From Planctomycetota bacterium (lineage in GTDB: Bacteria > Planctomycetota > Phycisphaerae > FEN-1346): DNA of 11,217 nucleotides. Where the stretch lies: NCBI GenBank assembly GCA_026386995.1, contig JAPLMO010000202.1, positions 1 through 11,217 of the forward strand, in the 5' to 3' direction. The translations under genes and the position numbers were made by a program. Positions 1 through 5,684 of the stretch are shown one piece after another. The notes under the pieces are model-generated. The model was not told the origin of the DNA. It saw only the letters and a list, made by a program, of their open reading frames with translations, and ran no database searches. The number at the start of each line of letters is the position of its first letter. Position 1 is the first letter of the stretch.

Positions 1-1
1 C

Positions 2-483
2 ATTACGGGCGGCGGAGACATTCAGACGAAGCGGGAGTTTACCAACGTCAGGCTGCACGTGGAGTTCATGAACCCGTATATGCCGGCGGCCCGCGGGCAG
101 GGGCGCGGCAACTCGGGCGTGTACCTCCAGAGCCGCTACGAGGTGCAGGTGCTGGACTCGTTCGGCTTGGCGCCGAAGGACAACGAGTGCGGAAGATCTA
201 CAGCGTGGCCGTCCCGAAGGTGATCGCAAGCCTGCCGCCCGCACGCTGGCAGACGTACGACATCACTTTCCACGCCCCGACCGTCGAAAACGGCAAGATC
301 GTAAAGCCCGCGACGATCACCGTCGTGCACAACGGCATCGAGATCCACAGGAACGTGAAGATCGACCACGTGACAACTGCCGGCGTTGGCGGACCCATCA
401 AGAGCCCTGCGCCGCTGATGCTCCAGGACCACGGTAACCCGGTCCAGTTCCGCAACATCTGGCTGGTGGAACTGAAGGGCTGA
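2..483 (+). CDS. DUF1080 / 3-keto-disaccharide hydrolase domain protein, 5'-truncated by the window and frameshifted near 191
   Basis: This is the C-terminal part of a DUF1080 (Pfam 3-keto-disaccharide hydrolase) protein, a concanavalin-like beta-sandwich fold that cleaves 3-keto-glycosides. The frame starting at base 2 reads family landmarks such as [31 protein letters not shown] and KDNEC, then hits TGA at 221-223. The remainder of the domain ([38 protein letters not shown]) continues in the frame of 187-483 and ends at TGA 481-483. The two halves join at TGC-GG/AAG (188-195), where one base appears to be missing. The GTG at 187 is therefore probably not a real start. The N-terminus lies outside the window. 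The gene runs convergently with the operon on its right. Family assignment is secure. Whether the gene is truly broken or carries a sequencing or assembly error cannot be decided here. Confidence 0.85.
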   Translation, partial: YGRRRHSDEAGVYQRQAARGVHEPVYAGGPRAGARQLGRVPPEPLRGAGAGLVRLGAEGQRVRKIYSVAVPKVIASLPPARWQTYDITFHAPTVENGKIVKPATITVVHNGIEIHRNVKIDHVTTAGVGGPIKSPAPLMLQDHGNPVQFRNIWLVELKG

Positions 484-537
484 GGGCGGCGCATCTGGCA
501 TCTGGTATCTTGAATCTGAAATTTCAGATTCCGGATT
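484..537. repeat. Convergent intergenic gap with ATCTGG-type degenerate repeats and a 20-bp palindrome
   Basis: The gap between the two convergent stops is AT-richer than its surroundings. It holds CATCTGG twice in tandem (492-505), then TATCTTGAATCTG, and then a perfect palindrome at 512-531 with half-sites GAATCTGAAA and TTTCAGATTC. Related words (GGATTTCAGG, TTCCAGGC) run into the end of the glycosyltransferase gene, so its last codons may derive from the repeat. As RNA the palindrome can form an 8-bp stem with an AATT loop on either strand. It could act as a weak bidirectional terminator, although no U-tract follows it. Confidence 0.55.
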
Positions 538-1263
538 TCAGGTTCCAGGCTTCAGCGTTTTCTTGATGGCCGAGAGTTCAGAGAACGTTCGCGCCGCCCC
601 GCGCGCGGGGTGCACGCGCGAATCCAGGTCGCATCGCCACTCCACGGGGAACTCCTTCACCGCGTAGCCGCGCCTGAGGGCCCTGAGGAGAATCTCCACG
701 TCGAACATGAACCCGCTCGACAGGCACTCGCCGTAGAGTTTCCGCGCCACGTCGCCGCGGTAGATCTTGAAGCCGCACTGCGTATCGCTGAAGGTGTGTG
801 GTATGCCCATGAACAGCCGCACGATGAAGCGGAACAGACGCGAGCACAGGCGGCGGTAGAAGCCTTGCGGCCGCAGGATGATGCTGCCGGGCAGTTTGCG
901 CGAACCGTGGGCGATGTCGCACTCGCTGCGCCGGATCATCTCCATGCCCTTCAGGACGTACTCGAAAGGAACGCACAGGCCGACGTCGGCGAACATGGCG
1001 AAGTCGCCGTGGCTCGCGGCCATGCCGGCCCGGACGGCCGCGCCTTTGCCGCTCTGACGCAGCAGGCAGATGACGTGCTGTCCGACGCCCGGCGGGACCT
1101 CGGCGCTGCGTGCGGCGTCGCACGTGCCGTCGGGGCTGCCGTCATCGACGACGATGATCTCGCCCGTCAGGCCGGCCTGGGCGAGGAATGCGCCGGCGGC
1201 CTCGACATCGCGGCGGATTTTGGCGGCTTCGCGAAACGCCGGAATGACGATCGAAAGGTCCAT
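538..1263 (-). CDS. Glycosyltransferase family 2, dolichyl-phosphate glucosyl/mannosyltransferase-like
   Basis: This 241-aa GT-A fold enzyme would transfer a sugar from a nucleotide-sugar donor, in this subfamily usually to a polyprenyl phosphate at the cytoplasmic membrane face. Visible landmarks are LSIVIPAFRE at the N-terminus, VVDDGSPDGT (D40-D41 for nucleotide binding), GKGAAVRAGM (about 72-81), DTQCGFKIYRGDVA and SGFMFDVEILLRALRRGY near the C-terminus. These are typical of the DPM1/ALG5-like group. There is no C-terminal membrane segment. The metal-binding DXD position reads D93-V-G95 where DAD-like sequence is expected. The ATG at 1263 is preferred over an in-frame TTG one codon upstream. 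It lies 21 bases after the cytochrome b stop, so this is the last gene of the four-gene operon. Its link to the redox genes is unclear. Polyprenyl-phosphate sugar synthesis for the envelope is one possibility. Confidence 0.86.
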   Translation of the reverse strand: MDLSIVIPAFREAAKIRRDVEAAGAFLAQAGLTGEIIVVDDGSPDGTCDAARSAEVPPGVGQHVICLLRQSGKGAAVRAGMAASHGDFAMFADVGLCVPFEYVLKGMEMIRRSECDIAHGSRKLPGSIILRPQGFYRRLCSRLFRFIVRLFMGIPHTFSDTQCGFKIYRGDVARKLYGECLSSGFMFDVEILLRALRRGYAVKEFPVEWRCDLDSRVHPARGAARTFSELSAIKKTLKPGT

Positions 1264-1284
1264 CAATTGCCTGTGCCGAAGGGC

Positions 1285-1986
1285 CTAGACGTGCCGTACC
1301 GGCCCCAGCCCTGTGGGCTTGCCCCACAGCGGATGGTACCGCTTGGCCCACGCGGCACTGACGTACCCCGAAATGAGCGATCCGAGGGTCCCCGGCTTGG
1401 CCAGCGTGGTGGCATACGCGTGCCAGATCGTGATCATGACAAGCACGAGCGTCGAGTACCGGTGCGTCTCGTACATGAGAGATTGGCCGGGCGTTCCGAG
1501 CAGCGGGATCATGCTCAGAAGCATAGTCAGCAGGGCCACGAGCGCCAGCACCCCCGCCATCCAGAAGTAGATCTTGTCGCTGCCCGTGAAGCGTGCGGCC
1601 GGCAGGTCCTTGCGGTACGTCAGGCATCCGCCTCGGGCCAGAAACTGTCCGTCGTGTGAGTTGAAGGCATGGTCGGCGGCCCACGTCAGGAGCATCGCGC
1701 CGACGCTGACGGCGAACACGGCCCCGCACGTCGTGTGGAGCATCAACACGTAGCCCTTCATCGGGCCGCCCCAGCCGATGGATGCCGCGAAGCCCGTCAC
1801 GGCCAGCACCAGGAAACTCACCGTGAGCGCCAGGTGCACCAGCCGCTCCCAGAGGCTGTAGCGGCGGACGGTCCGCTGCCCCAAACCCGGGTGCGGCTGG
1901 CGGCGGGCGAAAAGCAAGTAGTGCAGGGGTAGGAATGCCAGCGTGCCCACGATGCCTGCGATAGAGACAATCTGAAAGAGGCTCAT
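1285..1986 (-). CDS. Membrane cytochrome b (cytochrome b561 / thiosulfate reductase / formate dehydrogenase gamma-type)
   Basis: This 233-aa integral membrane protein has about five hydrophobic segments, near residues 4-26, 49-69, 78-102, 140-163 and 178-196. Four histidines in or beside the helices fit two bis-His b hemes: H51 (WERLVHLALTVSF), H84 (LMLHTTCGAVF), H175 (YETHRYST) and H189 (ITIWHAYATTL). This is the pattern of FdnI/PhsC-like quinone-reactive cytochrome b subunits, which pass electrons between a periplasmic partner and the quinone pool. The ATG at 1986 is chosen because GAGGA lies just upstream and it starts 17 bases after the multiheme cytochrome stop. A longer reading back to 2160 would overlap that gene out of frame. 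Adjacency makes the heptaheme cytochrome its likely partner. The direction of electron flow cannot be read from the sequence. Confidence 0.85.
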   Translation of the reverse strand: MSLFQIVSIAGIVGTLAFLPLHYLLFARRQPHPGLGQRTVRRYSLWERLVHLALTVSFLVLAVTGFAASIGWGGPMKGYVLMLHTTCGAVFAVSVGAMLLTWAADHAFNSHDGQFLARGGCLTYRKDLPAARFTGSDKIYFWMAGVLALVALLTMLLSMIPLLGTPGQSLMYETHRYSTLVLVMITIWHAYATTLAKPGTLGSLISGYVSAAWAKRYHPLWGKPTGLGPVRHV

Positions 1987-2003
1987 GCGTGTCCTCGGTT
2001 TTC

Positions 2004-3962
2004 CTACGCTACCGGCCCTTGAGGGGCACTCTTGGCTACCCACCGGACGAACGCCACGACGCCGAGCAGGGCATAGGCCAGCAGCACGGCCCCAATGACG
2101 GCGGCCGTCGCAAAGCCCACCACCTTGAACATCGGCCGGAACGTGTACGAGAGGCCCCACGCCTTCAGTTCCGTCGGGTTAAGGCCCTGGAACTCGTACA
2201 TGGCCTTTACGAGGGGCGTCTGCGTCTCGGCCGTTGAATCGGCGACGACCTGGCCGAAGAAGAGCGGCGAATCCGAAGCGTGGCAGTCGGTGCATCCGCC
2301 CGTGCCCAGCGACTTCATCTTCGGCCGGACTTCGTGGGCGACCGGCCAGGCGTACGGCGCCGCGGCCGGATGCTCGACCGAGTCCAGATTCGTGTCGGAC
2401 GCCTTACGGTACAGCCTGCCGCCGCTGACGAACACCGGCTCGCCGGCGGGGTCCTTCTGGCCGCCCAGCGCCGAGAGCACCTTGATGATCTGGTCGCTGG
2501 TGAGCGGTTTCCACTTGCTCAGAGCCACTTCCGGCAGCACGTCGCCGGCGGCGGCCTGCACGGCCTCCGGCGCAAGCGGCGTGACCGCGTTGTCCTTCAG
2601 GCGGCCCCAGTACGCCGGCCAGAGCACCTTGTGCGGTGCAATGTGGGCTTCCGCGCCGGCGCCCGCCTCGGGCATGAACACCGGCCACTGGATGAGGGGC
2701 GGCGCGTCGTCGCGATGCTGCTTGGCCTTGACGCCCAGGTTGTGCGCCCGCGACGTCTGCACGTGACCGGCGGTGCTCCCGGGCCGCGGCCCGGAGTGGC
2801 ACGCCGTGCACGTGAGTTTCTTGAAGTGGACCGTCGGCAGGCCCTTGTGCTGCGGCACAGGCGCGCCCAGGCGCCCGCCCACGGTGTTCGGCCCCGCGGC
2901 GGCGGACTGCTCGCCCATGTGGCAGCCGCGGCACGTGAGCGTCGCCTTGGAACTGTCGGGAGGCGTCTCGCCCTCGTAGCCGCGCGTCATCATGTGGTCG
3001 ATGCCGTGACGGTGGCAGTCGGCGCACTTCATGCCGGCCTTCAGGTGCACGTCTTCGTCCTGCTCCCACTTCTCGGACACGTCCTTGCCGACCGGATGGT
3101 TCGTGTGACAGAAGTAGCAGCGGTCGTTGCTGGGGACGAGCACGATGTTGAAGAACGCTTCCTTCTGGGAGTTAAACCGCCAGGCGTCCCAGGCGACCGA
3201 CGGCGGGTACTCCTTCGGGTTGTCGCCGGTGGAGGGCGTCATCGGGTCCCACGTTTCGGGGACGGTCTTGGCTATGCCGCGCACCAGGGCCATGCCTGCG
3301 GAGGCCGTGGCGGCCCACTGGAAATTCTCGCGTTCGATGTTGGAGACCCAGGCGCTGGAGTCCTGGAGCGGGTCGCCGCTGTGGCACGACTGGCAGTCGA
3401 TCTCAAGCCTGCCCGAGACCTGCCAGCGGGCGGTCGGGTCGTCGGCGGGCGTGCTGATGAACTTCTCGCCGTACGCGCCGCCGGGGGTGTGTCCGCCGAA
3501 CGCCAGGAGGAACTTCCAGGGCGTCAGGCCCACGACCGCCGGCTTGTACGTGCCCGGCCATCCGCGAGGCGACAGGGGAATCTGCGTCCCGGTCTTCAGG
3601 TCCGCCAGGACGAAGGGTTCGCCCGGCCGCCCGGCGGGGACCTTCGAGTCGGGGTAGTTGAAGTGCCAGCCCGTCTCGATGAGCGAGTAGTCGTGGCACC
3701 GGCCGCTGCACGTTGCGCGCGGCGAATAGGGCAGGGCGGGCTTGTCTTCGGGGCCCAGGGGCTTCTCGTCGCCCTTCAGGGTCGGATCGGCCAGCACAGG
3801 AATGCGATGGACGGCAGTGGAGCGGTTCCCGTCCGGGACGAGGAACTTCTGGGCCGCATCGGTCCCGGCGATCGTCGCCAGGGCCGCCGCAGCAAGGGCG
3901 GTGGCCCCGACGATCCATTTCAGGCCCGACTGCCGTGTAGCGGTAGTTCCCCCGTTTTTCAT
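2004..3962 (-). CDS. Membrane-anchored heptaheme cytochrome c (six CXXCH plus one CX3CH)
   Basis: This 652-aa multiheme cytochrome c would act on the periplasmic side of the membrane as an electron conduit or oxidoreductase. Heme-binding motifs are CSGRCH at C85 (three residues between the cysteines), CQSCH at C190, CYFCH at C282, CADCH at C313, CRGCH at C344, CTACH at C385 and CTDCH at C557. All fourteen cysteines belong to these motifs. An N-terminal hydrophobic segment (about 14-32) is a signal anchor, and a second (about 610-640) is followed by basic residues, so both ends are probably membrane-tethered. The ATG at 3962 overlaps the TGA of the upstream Gfo/Idh gene (TGATG), with GAGGAG upstream, indicating translational coupling. 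A GTG one codon earlier is an alternative start. The cytochrome b gene follows directly. No specific terminal-reductase family could be named with confidence. Confidence 0.9.
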   Translation of the reverse strand: MKNGGTTATRQSGLKWIVGATALAAAALATIAGTDAAQKFLVPDGNRSTAVHRIPVLADPTLKGDEKPLGPEDKPALPYSPRATCSGRCHDYSLIETGWHFNYPDSKVPAGRPGEPFVLADLKTGTQIPLSPRGWPGTYKPAVVGLTPWKFLLAFGGHTPGGAYGEKFISTPADDPTARWQVSGRLEIDCQSCHSGDPLQDSSAWVSNIERENFQWAATASAGMALVRGIAKTVPETWDPMTPSTGDNPKEYPPSVAWDAWRFNSQKEAFFNIVLVPSNDRCYFCHTNHPVGKDVSEKWEQDEDVHLKAGMKCADCHRHGIDHMMTRGYEGETPPDSSKATLTCRGCHMGEQSAAAGPNTVGGRLGAPVPQHKGLPTVHFKKLTCTACHSGPRPGSTAGHVQTSRAHNLGVKAKQHRDDAPPLIQWPVFMPEAGAGAEAHIAPHKVLWPAYWGRLKDNAVTPLAPEAVQAAAGDVLPEVALSKWKPLTSDQIIKVLSALGGQKDPAGEPVFVSGGRLYRKASDTNLDSVEHPAAAPYAWPVAHEVRPKMKSLGTGGCTDCHASDSPLFFGQVVADSTAETQTPLVKAMYEFQGLNPTELKAWGLSYTFRPMFKVVGFATAAVIGAVLLAYALLGVVAFVRWVAKSAPQGPVA

Positions 3963-5380
3963 CACGCCTTGAACTCCTCAGGCGTGTACTCCATGCGTTT
4001 CTGCGTGGCGACGGCCTCGTTGACCTTCAGGACCGTGACGGCGGTGTCGTAGCCGACCTCGCCGGGGCAGTTAAGCGGAACGCTATCGCGGACGGCGGCG
4101 ATGAAGTTCTCGATGTGCGGCAGGTGCTCGGACTTGGCGTCCGGCGCGGCGGGAATCGGCGGATAGTAGCGGCCTGGCTGCGGGACCGAGTGGCCGACCT
4201 TGATGCCGCCCTCGTCCTTCTTTTCGGCGGGCTTTGGCGCTTCGGCGGCCGGGGCGGCAGGTGCGGCCGGGGCGGCGCCTGGAGCGGCGGCGGCCTTCTG
4301 TTTCGCGAGTTCCTTCTCCCAGTCGGCCTCGGGGGCGTCCTGCTCGCGGCGGATGCCGCCGATGGCCGCGTTCTCGGAGATGATGAGCGAGCCTTCATCG
4401 CCGACGAACGTCTCGGCGTAGCCGCCGTTGCTGGTGAAACTGAGCGTCTGGTAGAAGCCGCGGACGATGCGCTTCTTGCCGCCGTCGGCCGGGATTTCCC
4501 ACTCATAGATGGCGTTGATGTTGTCGTACCACTCGATGCCCTCGGACCAGTCCATGCCGCCGGAGGCCATAACGGCCCGGGGCGATGCGCCGAGGTACCA
4601 GTTGAAGATGTCGATCTGGTGCGAGCCGAGGTCGGCGATCGGGCCGCCGGAATACTTCTTGTACCACCGCCAGTTGCGGAATTTCTGCATCGACTCGTAG
4701 CCGAGTTTGGCGAGGGTGGCGGCGTCGAGTTCCTGGTCCTTCGGCCAACCCACGTCGAGCCGCTTCGCGCGGTTCCACTGGGCCGAGACGAAGCCCATCT
4801 TGCCGCACGCCTTCTTCTTGCTAACGAAGTCGAAGGCCGCATGGTACCGCGGGTTGGAGCGGCGCTGGTGGCCGATCTGGAGGAGTTTCTTCGTCTCCTT
4901 GGACGTGACGACCATCTGCTTCGCCAGTTCCAGGGAGTTGGACATTTCCTTCTCGCAGTAGACGTGCTTGCCGGCCTTCAGGCACGCGATGGTGTGCTCG
5001 GCGTGCTTCCAGTCGGGGGTGGCGATGATGACGGCGTCGAGTTCCTTCTCCTTCTCCAGCATCTCCATGTGATCGACGTAGCCGGTGGGGTTGTGCTGGT
5101 ACTTCTTCAGGAGCCGGACGGCGTAGCCCTGGTGATAGGGCCACACGTCGGTGACGGCCACGAACTTCAGGTTCGGGACCTTCAGGGCGTTGGTCAGGAG
5201 GACGCGGCCCTGGGTGCCGACGCCGATGAAGGCGACGTTGACGGTCTTGGAGGCGTTCTTGGCTTCCTCGCTGAGGACCGTCGGCGCGATGGCCAGCCCC
5301 GCCCCGAGCATGCCGGTGACCTTCAGGAAGCCCCGCCTGTTCAGACTGATGCCGGATTTGTTGGTTTCAGGATGACTCAT
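3962..5380 (-). CDS. Tat-exported Gfo/Idh/MocA family oxidoreductase, first gene of the cytochrome operon
   Basis: This 472-aa NAD(P)-dependent sugar oxidoreductase carries a twin-arginine signal (NRRGFLK at R15-R16, then a hydrophobic stretch to about residue 36), so it should fold in the cytoplasm with its cofactor and act in the periplasm. The Rossmann motif is GVGTQG (53-58). The usual EKP motif reads E143-K144-E145, keeping the lysine but losing the proline. The catalytic-face motif is DLGSHQID (D250, H254, D257). An Ala/Pro-rich, then charged, insertion lies at about 359-392, before the segment IKVGHSVPQPGRYYPP. The ATG at 5380 is chosen because AGAGGAGG sits about 10 bases upstream and the Tat motif follows at normal distance. 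Members oxidise or reduce sugars, and some (GH109) act as glycosidases. The substrate is unknown. Coupling to a multiheme cytochrome hints at a respiratory sugar dehydrogenase. Confidence 0.9.
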   Translation of the reverse strand: MSHPETNKSGISLNRRGFLKVTGMLGAGLAIAPTVLSEEAKNASKTVNVAFIGVGTQGRVLLTNALKVPNLKFVAVTDVWPYHQGYAVRLLKKYQHNPTGYVDHMEMLEKEKELDAVIIATPDWKHAEHTIACLKAGKHVYCEKEMSNSLELAKQMVVTSKETKKLLQIGHQRRSNPRYHAAFDFVSKKKACGKMGFVSAQWNRAKRLDVGWPKDQELDAATLAKLGYESMQKFRNWRWYKKYSGGPIADLGSHQIDIFNWYLGASPRAVMASGGMDWSEGIEWYDNINAIYEWEIPADGGKKRIVRGFYQTLSFTSNGGYAETFVGDEGSLIISENAAIGGIRREQDAPEADWEKELAKQKAAAAPGAAPAAPAAPAAEAPKPAEKKDEGGIKVGHSVPQPGRYYPPIPAAPDAKSEHLPHIENFIAAVRDSVPLNCPGEVGYDTAVTVLKVNEAVATQKRMEYTPEEFKA

Positions 5381-5410
5381 GTACGCCCGACCTCCTCTGT
5401 ATAGGGTTCC

Positions 5411-5432
5411 GTAGGTCGCCGCGGCGACCCAC
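5411..5432. promoter_or_regulatory. Palindrome in the 5' UTR of the cytochrome operon
   Basis: A perfect 16-bp palindrome, GGTCGCCGCGGCGACC (5414-5429), extends to 22 bp (5411-5432) with one mismatched pair. It lies between the predicted promoter and the ribosome-binding site of the gene starting at 5380, about 20-35 bases after the predicted transcription start. It could be a repressor operator or a 5'-UTR hairpin. No regulator gene is nearby to support either. Confidence 0.5.
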
Positions 5433-5455
5433 CTTTTTCCACGCAAAGTCGCACG

Positions 5456-5484
5456 ATTATACAGACCGCCGCTTGGGTTGCCAA
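5456..5484 (-). promoter_or_regulatory. Sigma70-type promoter for the Gfo/Idh-cytochrome operon
   Basis: Read on the minus strand, TTGGCA (5484-5479) is followed after exactly 17 bases by TATAAT (5461-5456), a five-of-six -35 box and a perfect -10 box. Transcription would begin near 5449, leaving a leader of about 70 bases before the ATG at 5380. Such a match stands out in GC-rich DNA. The position, just upstream of the first gene of the four-gene operon, fits its use. Confidence 0.7.
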
Positions 5485-5523
5485 CGGGCAAGTTCCGCAA
5501 TTTATCGCTTGCCGCTGGAGGCC

Positions 5524-5580
5524 CGAGTTGGAGGCCGGCAGGATCTTCTGCGTCGTCGCTTGCCGGCCCGTCTCAACTCG
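5524..5580. other. Long interrupted stem-loop in the 304-bp intergenic region 5381-5684
   Basis: CGAGTTG (5524-5530) and GGCCGGCA (5533-5540) pair with TGCCGGCC (5561-5568) and CAACTCG (5574-5580), around a 20-base loop and a small asymmetric internal loop. The hairpin lies downstream of the 5685-7004 gene and upstream of the promoter at 5456-5484. It could end or process the upstream transcript, but no U-run follows on either strand. Apart from this hairpin, the promoter and the 5'-UTR palindrome, I see no gene in 5381-5684. Confidence 0.45.
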
Positions 5581-5684
5581 CCCCGCAGGTATCTCGCCCG
5601 GCAGGCCGAAATCCCGCCCCAAATTTATAACCCAGCACAGGGAAAAAGGCACTGGAAAAGTGGGCGCACCGGCAATATGCGGTT

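Noticed and set aside
1987..2160. Upstream extension of the cytochrome b gene to 2160
   Set aside because: It would overlap the cytochrome c coding end out of frame and adds Gly/Arg-rich sequence without hydrophobic character. The ATG at 1986 has a better ribosome-binding site.
2280..4052. 590-codon plus-strand open frame opposite the multiheme cytochrome
   Set aside because: It is antisense to a protein with seven heme motifs and has no recognisable domain. Long antisense frames are expected in GC-rich DNA.
4115..5404. 429-codon plus-strand open frame opposite the first Gfo/Idh gene
   Set aside because: It mirrors the codon structure of the real gene, has Val/Gly/Leu-rich sequence without motifs, and overlaps the promoter-proximal part of a well supported gene.
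5381..5500. Upstream extension of the first Gfo/Idh gene to 5500
   Set aside because: It would run through the predicted promoter and ribosome-binding site and push the twin-arginine motif more than 50 residues inward.
5624..5652. Second possible minus-strand promoter with TATAAA at 5629-5624
   Set aside because: The -35 region at the right distance reads GTGCCT, a poor match, and the site lies far from the next start.
5639..5665. Possible intrinsic terminator after the 5685 gene (CACT-TTTCC-AGTG followed by a short T-run)
   Set aside because: The stem is only 4 bp and the pairing does not extend, so it is too weak to call.
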